Part shown: one piece after another, positions 46,410 through 57,790 of the stretch
Layout of the letters: the number at the start of each line of letters is the position of its first letter
Numbering within the stretch: the first letter of the stretch is position 1
Notes under the pieces: model-generated
The model's database searches: none
The model's input: only the letters and a program-made list of their open reading frames with translations
What the model was told of the DNA's origin: nothing
Assembly (NCBI GenBank): GCA_946122785.1
Contig: CAMGYJ010000006.1
Location: 52,348,066-52,412,065 of the forward strand
Length of the DNA: 64,000 nt
From: Linum tenue
Lineage: Eukaryota > Streptophyta > Magnoliopsida > Malpighiales > Linaceae
Direction of reading: 5' to 3'
Translations under genes and position numbers: made by a program

Positions 46410-47007
46410 GTTGGGCCCATAGTTGATCGGTGTTGGGCTTAAGACCCATAAGGAGTTGATCAGGCAAGGTTCGAAGGAAGGAATCGGGCGAGGCCCAGCG
46501 AAAGGTCCAATGAAGGAGCGAGCAAAGGGAAAGGAGAATGGCAGGCAGCCACTCTAGGATGAGACAAGGAGTAGGCCGTCTGACATAAAGTACTATTGGT
46601 GGGAGGAAGAGAAGATCTTCCTAGGATACTCACCTCGAACACTGCAGGACTGAGCATTAATTGTCCGCCGCGGGCGGTCTAGATAAAGCGGCGCGTGTCT
46701 AGGGCGCCTGACATGGCATTTAATGCCTTAAACCCAAGCTAACCGACTATAAATACATTCATATCTGCATTGATGGTAACTCAACTACTTTCTCTCTCTC
46801 TAAACATAAACATAAACTTCTCTCTTCTCTCTCTAACTTCAGCATCGAAGAGTGTCCTGGGTAACCACCCACAAACCCTTGTTTTGCAGGAGCTTGGAGT
46901 ACACCTGACTCACTTCTACCGTCACTCTAGAAAATGGCCAAGTGTAACCACCTCCTAAAGCATAGTATAGCGGGTTTGGGTTTTAATGTCAACCCGGGTC
47001 CTAAGTG
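46410..47007 (+). repeat. LTR-like fragment, Ty3/gypsy Tat-type
   Basis: TGTTGGGCCCATAGTTGATC opens a segment with a TATA-like ACTATAAATACATTC near 46747, a CTCTCTCTCT run, then AACTTCAGCATCGAAGAGTG and TCCTGGGTAACCACCC. This order (TGT-GGGCCC, TATAAATA, CT run, 'ACTT.AGCATCG.AGTGTCC') matches LTRs I associate with plant Tat-lineage elements. The segment seems cut by the Athila LTR near 47008. No duplication was identified. Confidence 0.42.
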
Positions 47008-48248
47008 TGATGATTACTCCGTGAGTTCTTATTATTTAGCCGTGAAAGTGTAGTGAAGGTCCAAACAAGCAAACAAGCAAAGCAGTTAAAGGTTGTTTCC
47101 AAGTTGAGAGAGGTCACCCGGATATGGTTCCCCTTAGACTGCAGTTAAGCCAGATTGTAATTTACCAAGTTCAAGTTCAACAATAGTTATACTGCGGGAG
47201 GTTCTTAAACAGTATGCAGTCTCGACTAAAGGTCTCCAGACCCTCTCAATCTGAGTCCCCAGCGGGCGACTAACCTCCACCAGAGTAAACAGATTGAGGC
47301 CCTAACGAACCAAACCTCCACTACCAAAGTAAATCCGGTACAGAATAGTGAATTGACTCCTCGACTAAAGTCGTCAATTCACTACCTTCAATCAAGGGTG
47401 CTCTCTATCAACCTAGGCAGATATTCTCTTTCTAGGTTAAAGCAGAAACAACAGGAATTTGATCAGGATTCATGCCATTCAACAAATCAGACCTCAATTG
47501 AATATAATCATATCACTGAATTCGTACTTGGGTTCATACAATCAAACCTAACATACAAATCTATGGTTCTTCATACCTAGGTGAATGAGAAAGTTACTCC
47601 ATAGAGAGAGACGAGAAATCTAGCTCAGATGCGGAAACCATACTACGAAGGATGAGATTCTGCTTCTGGCAATCAATCAACACTTCTCCAAACTCAAGCC
47701 GGACTCCAATGGTGATGGAGATCGATCTAAGGCACTTGAAGAATCAGGTTCGTCACTTTCTCCCTCTAGGTATACGCTTTGTCTCTCTAAAACTCGGGAC
47801 CTCTCACTTTTGCCCTTCTTTTCCCTTAAGAAGCTGTCTGTCACGATCCACGGTCTAAATACCCGGTCGGGTATTTTAGGTGGAGACCGGGGATTCTCAA
47901 AACACACCGTCGGGGACATGGGGTTAATCCCCGGTCAGGGTCAAGAATACCCGACCGGGGATTTATGATTAATGCTTGGGCCCCCTTTTGCATCTCAAAC
48001 GCCCAAAACAGGTTTTCCCCGGTATGCTCCGATTAATACCCGGCCGGGTATTTTGCTCCTCCATCACACTTCAACCCAAACGTGCTCCTTTCAACGCGAA
48101 ACTCGTTTCTTTGCCTCGATGCCAACGGTAAGCCCTGAAATATGACATAAACGCACAACCTAACATGAAATCGGCTTAAAACACGAGAATCAACATCTCA
48201 AATGGCTCAAGAATAGGGGTAAAAACATGTACAATCAATGGTCTATCA
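47008..48248 (-). repeat. Putative 3' LTR of the Athila element
   Basis: On the minus strand the LTR starts TGATAGACCATTGATTG at 48248, just after the purine tract AAGTGTGGGGGAA, and is placed to end GGAGTAATCATCA at 47008, about 1.24 kb. The 5' LTR is absent, so the left end cannot be confirmed by comparison. Similar ends and length occur at 32226-33492 and 61719-62982. It contains near-palindromes at 47858-47876 and 48035-48052. Confidence 0.55.
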
Positions 48249-49653
48249 AATTCCCCCACACTTAACCGTTTGCTTGTCCCCAAGAAAACCTAACTCAAAC
48301 CAATCCAACTCTCCAGACTTCTATAGCAACAAACAACCCCGATCATCGGTAGAGGATTTCCTAGATCATAAAGCAGCTTACGAGGTCAACTGGTCCTCTA
48401 AGACGTCCCCTATCTCTCTCAATGCCAGTACTAGACTCAAGCCAGGATCATGAGAAGAAGTGAAAGTAAGACAGTCAGTTCATGGATAAAGGGACTCACA
48501 CCATTCACAACCATGGACTCGTTGTACCGGGGTGCTCTTTCACTTCATTTTACCGCTGGAACCCCTTTTTCTCACTTTCATTTACATTTTTTCCTTTCAT
48601 TTGGCGGGGTTCCAACTGCGGTCTTTTGCACGGTCGACCCTTATTAGTCGAGCAAGAGAAATTTCTGTACATCTGGAGCTCACCAGAGTACTTCTTTTAA
48701 CTCCTTTTCCTCAACTCGTGTGGAGGGTCAATGAAATTAAGGGGGTTCGGAAGCTCTATCCGTGCCCTTAAAAACACATCCTCAAGTAGGCAAACCGTTC
48801 AACGGGTGGAAGTTTTACTTGTACTAGAGACAGCTTAGCTTCACCTTGTAGGAGTACCCCACTAAGGATCACTAAAATCTCTTCCAAAACCCGATTTTGT
48901 GCAATGAACGATTCCACACACGTTGGGCTTACCCCATGTTTAAGATTTCAATGATTTCGACATGGAGGACCAACTGCTTTTCATTTCCCACATGAGCACC
49001 CTGTTTGATACACGAGTCCATAACACAATCCAAACGAGTCACCATTACCACATGAATTCAACGGTCTTAGCTCCACTAATTCACAAAATCGACTGGCACA
49101 ATAGAGAGTTAGATAGGAAAAATCTTATACTTCAACATCCTCCATAGTGCTACACTACCTCCCTAGGTTGCACATTACTATAGAGACTGTCAATTCAAAG
49201 CATACTGAGCAGACAATTTGCAAGGAAACACGTACTTGGAGCCCTCAAATCGAAATTTGGACAGTGGACTAGGCTCCAAGCACACAAACAGATCTAATGC
49301 AGTCAAAAGAGAAACATCCCCCCCCACACTTAAGTTCGACATTGCCCTCAATGGAGAAGAGGGAATGATAAGGGGAATGATGTTACCGGTGTGCACAGAC
49401 TGCAGGAGACTGGAAGGATACCAGTCTGATCGAAGAGGAATGGAGAGCGGACCAGTCAGGACAAGGCACAACTAAAGGGAACATAAGAGCTCAAACACAA
49501 TACGTTAGGTCCAATGGTCAGCCCAATAGTACATCACCCAAAAGAAAAATAAAGAAAAGAAACCAACACACAAGACAGTTTGCACTCTGAAATAAAACAA
49601 CACAAGACGGGCAACTAGGACAGCCTCCTAGAGCCAGGTGAAGTCGATCTGAT
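48249..49653 (-). other. 3' internal non-coding region of the Athila element
   Basis: No ORF of note. Polypurine-tract-like GTGTGGGGG sites (minus strand) lie at about 48252-48262 and 49319-49330. Part of the region (48640-48930) resembles 63580-63790 in the second element, with CAACTCCTTTTCCTC, GTGGAGGGTCA and TGTGCAATGA in both. Confidence 0.6.
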
Positions 49654-51074
49654 CTATGAGGTCGTCGACCCCATCTGCCGGTGGTGGTGGAGTGGTGAGT
49701 GGTCCCACCGGGTGGTCCAGCGGTGCTCCTCTGGCGGGTGACAGGACTGGAGCAGGTGCTCCTGGTACTCCATCAACCGGCGGCCACGATCCCGCTCCCG
49801 CTTGATGAGAGCACCAGTGACTCCCATCTGAGCCTCCATCCGGTCGAGGCGCTCGTCCACAACCGTCAGCCTGGACTGGTACTCGGCCTAGTGGGCCGAA
49901 TACTGCTGGTAGAACTGGACCTGATGGTCCATGAGCTGCTGGTTCTGAAGTCTGAGCTGCTAGAACTAGAGCCCCATCTGCTGGAATTTCTCCGTGAAGA
50001 AGTCCATCGACGGGCCAGAAGCTATCGACGAACTAGAAGGACCGGAGGAGGACTCGCCTCTCTCGGATCTCCTTCGTGGCGGAAGGTCCCCTGGTGGGGA
50101 GAGCGGGGGCTCCGGCTCATCAGCATCCATGGCCCCGCCATCATCATCATCATCATCATCATCATCCTCCCCACCGAAGTAGTCGTCGTCCTCCTCGTCC
50201 TCATCGAGATCCGCATCCTCCTCAGGGGGCAAGGAGAGCCCATCCACCCAGGAGCGGGTGCCATTAGTGGCCAGGAGGAGTGCATTGTGAAGCACGTCCC
50301 GGCTGAGGGGGGTGGAGCCGCCCCGTGCGGAGGAATCCGTGAGTCCCTCGAAGTCAATGTCGAAATGGCGCGCCAGGCGGGTGATCAGGGGACCACATAA
50401 GAGATGGTTGGGTTTCCCGTGGCACCGAGAGAAAGTGGTAGCCACGAAAGAACCCAAGTGCAGCATATGCTCCGGGTACCCCATCGAGTACATGGCGTAG
50501 AGCACCCGCTTCGGGATCTTGTGCGAACTGTGGCATTGGGGACGATGGAGCGGGTGATCAACCGATTGATGATGTGCCACTGCGGCTTGAGGGTGCTGAC
50601 GGATGTCTGGCCGGCGTTGAAGTAGTCGTACCCATAGGTGCGGCGAGCTATCCGGCGGTAGAACCCTTCCTGGTTCCAGTCCGTCATATTCGGGATCTCG
50701 ACCTCGTGGCGCGAGAAGGGGTGGTACTGGATCCCCATGGCGTAGGCCAACCCGTCAATGGTCAGCTCCCGTGGCCGGCCACCCAGCCGGAAAGTGACTG
50801 CGTGGGAGTCCCGGGCCGCCTTGGGACGGTATTGGTAGGTGGTGCAGAACTCCCACACCAGCTTTGTGTAAGTGGGCTTCTCGATGGTCAGTAGTGTCCG
50901 CCAATCCTGGTGGCTGATGGCGGTGGAGAGCTAATTTATGCAATGGAGCTGCTCGAATACTCCCTACTCCAGATGATGGTGGCGCTGAAGTTTTCCGCGG
51001 GTGACCTGGCGGAACTGGTCGACGTAATCCGGGTGCAGGCGCAGGTTCTGCACGAACGGATGATCGAGTGACAT
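49654..51074 (-). pseudogene. Athila-type extra ORF (env-like position; putative plant transposon protein domain)
   Basis: The reading starts MSLDHPFVQNLRLHP at 51074, shortly after an acceptor-like TTTTGCAG. It then shows VWEFCTTYQY near 50855, LGGRPRELTIDGLAYAMGI near 50760 and WHIINRLITRSIVP near 50570, followed after a frameshift by RVLYAMYSMGYPEHMLHLGSF near 50500. This resembles the plant-specific domain annotated as putative plant transposon protein in Athila-like elements. The C-terminus has an Asp/Glu-rich tract (50215-50140, encoded by an ATC microsatellite) and a coiled-coil-like end (LDRMEAQMGVTGALIKRERDR). Stops near 50985 and 49965 plus the frameshift near 50525 make it a pseudogene. 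Its position is that of the env-like gene in Athila; I see no signal peptide. Confidence 0.65.
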
Positions 51075-52255
51075 GCTCCTGCAAAATCAACAAACCAAAG
51101 CTGGAGCCAAGAAAAACTCGTCAGGACCAACAGTATGGGTTCATCACTTCCCCCACACTTAAGGACCACCTAGGCTAACAGTTTAATCATAAACAGTTGA
51201 ATCGCAACCAACTCAACCGTAATCAAGGCAAGAATCAAACATAACCGACCAATTCAATCACACGGGCAGCACACACACAATAGCCATAGCCATTCATACT
51301 CAAGGCATCCCTCACCCTATTCTAATTCAAGCATGCCAGGCAAACACAATTCTCGGTGCTACAATCAACAGTTCGATTTTCCAGAAAAGAACAGTTAAGA
51401 AGAAACACACCTGGAAACTCAAGTAGAACTGTAGACGCGACGCAAAGAAATGATTGAGGGACGCGAAACTGAGCCAAAAATGACCTGGGAGGCTCGCCCG
51501 AAAATCGGCCGGAAAGTCGCCGGAAAGTCGCCGGAAAGTCGGCCGGCGGCGGCGCCCGGCAGTGACGGAGTGTAGCGGTCGGCGGTCGCCAAAGAGGAGA
51601 GAGGGCAGAGGATTTGGGAGGAAGAGAGGGGAATTTGGAAAAAATGAGAGGAGAGAGAAAAACGACCGTGAGTTTGCTTAAATAGCAAAAATCCCCGGTC
51701 GAGCCTAAAAAATCCCCGGTCGGGGCTCAAAAATACCCGGTAGGGTATTTTGAGGCCACGGTCGGGGGTTTTGGAAACAGCGCGTTTCAAGTGCTTGGAA
51801 ATCCCGGCCTTGAGCAAAAAAATACCCGGTCGGGTATTTTTGGGTCAAGGTCGGGGGTCCATAAACGCAACGTTTCAAGGCTGGGAAATCCCCGATCTTG
51901 ACCCAAAAATACCCAGTCGGGTATTTTTGGCTCAAGGTCGGGGATTTGCCCTTTTGCCCCCCAGAAGGCAGAAGGGGAACTGGTCAGGAGCCAAAAACAC
52001 CCGATCGGGTATTTTGGGCCACGACCTGGTATTTCTCCCTTTCAGCCAAAAATACCTTCTCTCAAATTTCCAACCTCTCCTGCACGAGCACACCAAACCG
52101 AGGCAAAACAAACGACCGAATTTCAACACAGACATGCAACTGACTCAATACGACACAAAAATACAGAAAAAGGGAAAAAGAAATGCAAACAGTGGTGGGA
52201 TTGCCTCCCCACAAGCGCTTCTTTACCGTCTTTTAGCTGGACGCCCATGGCGGAA
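51075..52255 (-). other. Spacer between pol and the extra ORF
   Basis: Non-coding. It holds a third GTGTGGGGG purine tract (minus strand, near 51144-51155), an acceptor-like pyrimidine tract plus GCAG at about 51079-51100, and the repeat cluster at 51690-52030. Confidence 0.55.
51690..52030. repeat. Cluster of near-palindromic AATACCCGGTCGGGTATT repeats
   Basis: About four degenerate units of 80-115 bp each contain AATACCCGGTCGGGTATT or a variant (51731, 51831, 51908 and 51996, approximately). Around it recur TCAAGGTCGGGG and 'TGGAAATCCC'. The arms AATACCCG and CGGGTATT are inverted repeats with a 2-bp centre, so each could form a cruciform or hairpin. The same motif occurs in the putative LTR. 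Confidence 0.8.
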
Positions 52256-53429
52256 CTAAGGGTCCGCGAGTTCCACTACCAACTCCGCACGTTCGACCTC
52301 GTCCCCCAAGTAGAGCTTGAGACGATGGCCATTCACTTTAAACGGTTCAGTTTGCGGGTTGGCAATTTCAATCGTGCCATACGGGAACACCTGTGTGACC
52401 GTGAACGGTCCAGACCACCGGGAACGGAGTTTTCCGGGAAAGAGCTTCAGGCGAGAGTTATAAAGGATAACTCGATCACCAACCTGAAACTCTTTCGGAC
52501 CCCGCAACCGTGCATCGTGCAGGCGCTTAGTGCGCTCCTTGTATAGTTTGGTGTTCTCATAGGCGTGATAACGCCATTCCTCCAGCTCCAGCATCTGCAT
52601 TTTGCGCTCAACACCTCCAACACTAACATCTAAGTTGAGCAGCTTAAGGGCCCAAAAGGCCTTGTGTTCTAGCTCCACGGGCAAATGACATGCCTTTCCA
52701 TAGACAAGCCGGTACGGTGAAATACCAATGGGTGTCTTGTAGGCAGTGCGGTATGCCCAGAGAGCATCATCGAGCTTGGTGGACCAATCCTTGCGGGACT
52801 GATCCACCATCTTTTCCAGGATACGTTTGAGCTCCCGGTTCGTCAGCTCGACCTGACCACTTGTTTGAGGGTGATAGGCCACGGACACCTTATGAGTCAC
52901 ACCATAGAGAGACAGTAACTTATCAAACTGGCCCTGGAAATGGGTGCCTCAATCGATTATGATGGCTCTAGGTGTCCCGAACAGGGAGAATAGCTGCTTC
53001 AAAAAACCACAAACACGTCTAGCATCATTAGTGGGCAAAGCTTGCGCCTCAGCCCACCTAGAGACGTAGTCAACAACAACCAAGATATAGGTATTGCCAA
53101 AGGATGGAGGGAAGGGGCCCATGAAGTCGATACCCCAGACATAAAAAATTTCACAAGTTATAAACACATTCTGGGGCATCTCATCACGGGCAGAGATGTT
53201 ACCTGACCTCTAGCATCTGTCGCACCTGCGTGCGAAGGCGTCTGCGTCCTTGAAGAGCGTGGGCTAGTAAAAGCCCGATTGTAGCACCTTCCTCGCCGTG
53301 CGGTTTCCTCCGTGGTGACCGCCAGTAGGTCCTTCATGACAGTGAGATAGAATGCCCTCCATCGCACTCTCCATAACACAGCAACGGATGATCCCGTCGG
53401 CTCCGATCCTGAAGAGATAAGGGTCATCC
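52256..53429 (-). pseudogene. Athila integrase (with stop and frameshift)
   Basis: The zinc-binding start ([19 protein letters not shown], near 53300) is followed by [19 protein letters not shown], read only by changing frame near 53230. The core has GIDFMGPFP (first Asp, near 53120), AIIID just before an in-frame TGA at 52949-52951 (second Asp side) and [12 protein letters not shown] (Glu, near 52850). A GPF-V C-terminal part ends [10 protein letters not shown]. All three DDE acids are recognisable, but the stop and the frameshift prevent a full product. Confidence 0.82.
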
Positions 53430-55384
53430 CAGAAGTAATGCTTCAGGTCGGAGAACAATTTCCTCTTGGTGTGAGTTGTCATCCCCTTAGGCAGCTGCTG
53501 GCCCACCAGATAGTTCGCAAAATTGGAGTACCAAGGGGTGACACTCTCCACCAGGCACATCATCATCAGTCTCTCATCTAGGAAGGAGTCGTTGATCTCC
53601 TCCTCGAGGTTGTCCGCAGGAGGTGCGTCCAACCAGGAGAGGTGATCGGCTGCAACATTCTCAGCTCCCTTCTTGTCCCGAATCTCGATGTCGAACTCCT
53701 GCAATAGTAAGATCCATCGTATGAGCCTAGGCTTGGCATCAGCCTTGCTCATCAGGTATCGAATCGCGGAGTGATCTGTGTACACGGTCACATGGGACAA
53801 GACCAGATAATGACGAAATTTTTCGAAGGCAAACTCCACCGCGAGCAGCTCCTTCTCCGTGGTGGTGTAGTTCTTCTGGGCATCATTTAGGGTCTTCGAG
53901 GCGTAGTAGATAGGTCGAAAGTGTTGATCTCGCCTTTGCCCCAAGGCAGCTCCAACAGCAAAGTCACTGACATCGCACATCAGCTCAAATGGTAGGGACC
54001 AGTCAGGAACAACCATGATAGGAGTTTGGGTGAGCTTCTCCTTCAAGGTCGTGAATGCCGCTGTGCATGCATCAGTGAACTGGAAGGGGGCATCCTTCTC
54101 AAGGAGCTTAGTTAGGGGCAGGGCGATCTTCGAAAAATCCTTCATGGACCGCCTGTAGAACCCTGCATTGCCTAAAAAACTCCGGATCCCCTTAACAGAT
54201 GTAGGAGGAGGCAGCTTGCTGATAGTCTCAATCTCGGCTCTGTCCACCTCAATCCCCATCTTGGAGATCTTATGCCCCAAAACTATGCCTTCGCGAACCA
54301 TGAAGTGGCACTTCTCCCAACTTAGTGGCAGGTTCGTTTTTCACACCATTTAAGGAGGAGTTCCAGGTTATGGAGACAGTGAGAGAATGAGTCTCCATAA
54401 ACCGAGAAATTATCCATAAACACCTCCATAATCTCGCCGACCAGGCCGTCAAAGATGGCGAGCATGCATCGCTGAAAAGTGGCAGGGGCATTGCATAGCC
54501 CAAATGGGATCCTCCGGTAGGCAAATGTGTCGAAGGGGCAGGTGAAAGTGGTCTTCGCCTGGTCCTCCGGTGAAATGGGGATCTAGAAATACCCGGACAT
54601 CCCATCCAGGAAATAGTAGAACTCGTGCCCCGCCAGTCTCTCCAGCATCTGACCAATGAACGGCAGCGAGAAGTGGTCCTTCCGAGTGGCATCGTTGAGA
54701 CGCCGATAATCAATGTAGACACGGTACCCAGTCACCTGGCACATCGGGATGAGCTCATTCTTCTCGTTAGGAACCACGGTCATCCCACCCTTTTCGGGTA
54801 CCACCTGGGTGGGACTGACCCACTCGCTGTCGAAAATGCGAAGATGATCCCCGCGTCCATCAGCTTCATGATCTCCGCCCGAACCACAGCCTCCAGGTTC
54901 GGTGTCAGTCTTCTCTGCTTCTGTCTCACTGGCCGCATCTCATCCTCCAGCAGTATCCGGTGGGAGCAAAAGGAGGGGCTGATCCCCCGGATATCTATGA
55001 TCTTCCACGCTAGAGCTCGCTCGTACTGCTTCAGCAAGGCCATCAGTCTGTCCTTCTGCTCGGGTGTGAGGGTCGAGCTGATGATGACTGGAAGCTTATT
55101 CCCCTCCCGGAGAAATGCATACTCCAAATGAGGAGGGAAGGGCTTTAGCTCCAGCTCTGGTGGTTCCTCCAAGGAGGTAGTGATGCGGGGTGAGGATGAG
55201 ATCGGTTTGAACAGCCGGTCGCCCTCCAGGAATGTGCCACTCTCTAGCGCGGCCAACTGCTCCGCCATCTGCGGCTCCTGCGATGCCTGCTCACCTAGCA
55301 AAATACAACGCTCAAGAGCATCGTCTGTACCCGCACTCGTTATAGCGAGTGCGGTCTCAAAATTAGCAAGCACATCACAGTAAT
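53430..55384 (-). pseudogene. Athila reverse transcriptase and RNase H
   Basis: RT begins near LKPFPPHLEYAFL (55140) and RQKQRRLTPNLEAVVRAEIMKL (54920). A frameshift near 54800 is followed by YRVYIDYRRLNDATRKDHF (54710) and FGLCNAPATFQRCM (54490). The catalytic block reads VFMDNFSVYGDSF at 54405-54430, where the family has MDD, so the second Asp is Asn. RNase H lies at 54000-53610 ([41 protein letters not shown]) and looks intact. A further stop and frame change lie near 54590 and 54340. The enzyme is inactive in this copy. Confidence 0.85.
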
Positions 55385-56455
55385 CTAAGTCATCATGCAA
55401 ATGGGAGTGTTTCCCATTCTCATACAAAGAAAAAGTGCATGTGCATCACTAGCATGCAGGATCAATTTACCACTATGCATATCAATAAGCGCCTTGGCGG
55501 TGGCGAGAAACGGTCTACCCAAAATTAAAGGTACATCCACATCCTCATTTATATCCAGAATAACAAAGTCAACAGGATATGTGAATGCACCTACATTAAC
55601 AAGCATATCCTCTATGATACCCCTAGGATGCACAATGGAACGGTCAGCTAACTAAATGCTCATCCTAGTAGCTATAGGTTCACCTAGGTCTAGCTTTTTA
55701 AACAATTTGTAGGGCATGACATTTATGCTAGCGCATAGGTCCGCCAAGGACTTTCCTACATGCATGCTGCCAATAACAAGAGGGATAGTAAAACTCCCAG
55801 GGTCTTTACGCTTCTCGAGCACCTTGTTCTGCAGGATAGCAGAACACTCCTCACTCAACATCACTGTCGAAAGATCCCCAAGTTTCTTCTTGTTGGTGAG
55901 GAGGTCTTTCATGAACTTGGCGTACTTGGGCATCTTCGACAATGCCTCCACGAACAGCATGCTGATGTTGACCTGCTTCAACATCGCCATGAACTTGGCA
56001 AACTCAGTCCCCAACTTGTCTTTGTGTAGGCGGGTGGGGAAGGGAAGCTGGGGTACATGCTCCTTAAACACTGGCTGTGGCTTGGGAGCAGGTGCTTCTT
56101 TGTCCATCCCCACTTCTGCATTGTCGGCTGGAAGTGTTGAAGTAGGCAGTGGCTCGTCCTGCATGGTCTGGGCAGGAGCAGCAGATGTGGTCTTGCCACT
56201 CCTGGTAGTGATGGCATCCAACTGCTGGTGCTGGTGAGGCTCACGAGGGTTCGGAATGGTGGTGGCAGGCAGAGTCCCCGGTGCTCTGGTAGTATTTTGG
56301 CGAGCTATGCCACCAATCTGATTATGTAGATCTTGCAAAATGTCACCTTGGTTCCTTTGGACTGCCTCCAGTGAGGTTATGTTCTGGTCCATCCTCGTGA
56401 AATTCGCCTGGCTGGTGGTCATGAATGCCTGCAAAATATTTTTCAGCTCCGTCAT
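55385..56455 (-). pseudogene. Athila gag-protease linker and aspartic protease
   Basis: One long frame (56455-55652) carries a coiled-coil-like start (QAFMTTSQANFTRMDQNI), a Pro/Gln-rich linker (TTRSGK near 56200), a FPTRLHKDKLGTEFAKFM block near 56030, then protease. The active-site stretch reads SLADLCASINVMPYKLF near 55730; the usual Athila form is DLGAS, so Gly is replaced by Cys. A TAG near 55652 interrupts the frame before VHPRGIIEDMLVNV and FVILDINEDVDVPLILGRPFLATAKALID, which continue the protease. Confidence 0.75.
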
Positions 56456-57180
56456 TTGATTATCTGGAGCTGCAGCTGCTGGAGGCTAGGCATACTGACG
56501 CTGGGGATGCTGGAATGGTTGCCCCTGCCTAGGCTGGTAAGGCTGCTGCTGTGGAACTGGCCCTTGTCTAGCCTGGAAAGGCTGCCTCTGCTGAAAACCA
56601 CCTACTGGTGCTGGGAAACCAGGTGGTTTAGTGGTGTTGCTATTCCAAGAGAAGTTGGGATGCTGGCGCCACCCCTCATTGTATGTATTACTGTATGGGT
56701 CAAGGCGCCGAGCATTGGCGATGAAGTCCAATTGCTCTCAGGGTGTAGAAGAGTCCCGCATAGCCTGGCAATCTTAAACCAAATTGTTCGAGCTCTTACA
56801 CCACTGACATTGAGCTACTGGAGGTACGGCCAAACCTCTACCCGGAATAAGACTGTTGGGCTGCTTCAATGTCTGCACCAACTCGGCCACCTCCCGCTCT
56901 AGCCCGAAACTGGCCTCCATGGCGTGCACACCACGATCCCGGGAATTCCGGCCTCTAGTGCTCTGCCCCCAGGAATGATCTCTGGCAGCCAAGGTACTGA
57001 TCATCTGGTTCAGTTCGGGTGGAGTCTTAGTGAGAATATCCCCTCCTAGGCATAGAGACTCAATCACCCTTTGGCTTTCCGGAGAGAGAGCACTGTAGAA
57101 GTTCCCCACGGTGAATGCATCACTGAAGCCGTGATGGGGACATTGCCAGAAAAATCCTGAGTACCGCTCCCATGCATCAC
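56456..57180 (-). pseudogene. Athila gag, truncated at its N-terminal side
   Basis: The reading begins abruptly at 57180 with RDAWERYSGFFWQCPHHGF, a central retrotransposon gag motif. It continues through NFYSALSPESQRVIESLCLGG and a CQWC knuckle relic near 56800, then a Gln/Pro-rich stretch ending near 56486. Stops near 56774 and 56484 break it. Everything upstream of RDAWERY is missing because MULE-related DNA abuts at 57181. Confidence 0.75.
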
Positions 57181-57429
57181 GAACGATAGGTGAAAATTAG
57201 GTCACAACCACCGTAACTTCACCGTTTGATACAGACGCGGTGATGTTGTTCACTGTTTTTGACAAAAACGGTGAGTCTGGCCGATTTTCCTTATATACAA
57301 CGATCACCAGCAGTTGTAAAAATGTAATCCCTCCCCCCTCTTCAAATTTCAGCAACCAAAACCGAGCAACATACACAGAACATGAATTTTCGGTATGATT
57401 TAATTTTCGTATTAATTCCTAATGGTTAT
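57181..57429. other. MULE-associated upstream sequence
   Basis: Sequence between the gag breakpoint and the Copia-type element. It includes TTCACCGTTTG near 57220 and CAAAAACGGTGAG near 57262, which are inverted relative to each other. It may be the terminal region of the Mutator-like element whose transposase starts at 59186, but a matching far end was not found. Confidence 0.35.
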
Positions 57430-57790
57430 TGTTAGAATATGACTTGAATTTGATTTGGGTTAGTTTTGTGTTTTGGGCCTATTTTGTTTGGTACTTTGTT
57501 TTGGCCTTTTCCTTGTATGTTTGGAAAAGGTGTTTGGTTTTCTGTTTGGGATTAGGAGAAGAGTTCTATAAATACTCTTCATCACCATAGTCTGTAGAAA
57601 GGTCAGTCAGGTTAGTTTGTTTGGTTTGTCCGTTTGGAATTTGGTTTGTAACCTGTACTCTCCTCAAATTAGTGAAATTTGTTCTCCTCTGCCCGTGGAT
57701 TAGCTAGCACACATTGTGTTAGTGAACCACGTTAAAATTGTGTTCGTTCATGTTGGTTTGGATTATCGATTGCACGCTTCTGTTCTGACA
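57430..57790 (+). repeat. 5' LTR of the TRIM-like element
   Basis: First of two near-identical LTRs, starting TG and ending CA, followed by a primer-binding site. Confidence 0.88.

Larger units (their letters stand above)
47008..57180 (-). mobile_element. 5'-truncated Athila-lineage Ty3/gypsy retrotransposon
   Basis: In minus orientation the order is gag (57180-56456), linker and protease (56455-55385), RT-RNase H (55384-53430), integrase (53429-52256), a non-coding spacer with palindromic repeats, an extra ORF (51074-49654), a 3' non-coding part and a putative 3' LTR (48248-47008). Gag breaks off inside at 57180, so the gag N-terminus, leader and 5' LTR are missing. Several stops and frameshifts show the copy is inactive. 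The downstream extra ORF, GTGTGGGGG purine tracts and domain style support the Athila lineage. Confidence 0.8.

Noticed and set aside
50141..50166. ATC microsatellite
   Set aside because: It encodes the Asp tract of the Athila extra ORF, so it is part of that gene and not a separate element.
49699..50400. Long plus-strand open frame opposite the extra ORF
   Set aside because: It is the antisense shadow of the minus-strand ORF; its His, Pro and Ile runs come from the microsatellite and GC-rich codons.
51705..51935. Open frames with repeated QKYPTGYF peptides
   Set aside because: They arise from the near-palindromic DNA repeats in a non-coding spacer. Similar peptides appear in several frames and strands, which argues for DNA-level repetition.
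55716..56237. Plus-strand open frame of 173 codons
   Set aside because: Antisense shadow of the Athila gag-protease linker, with no recognisable domain.
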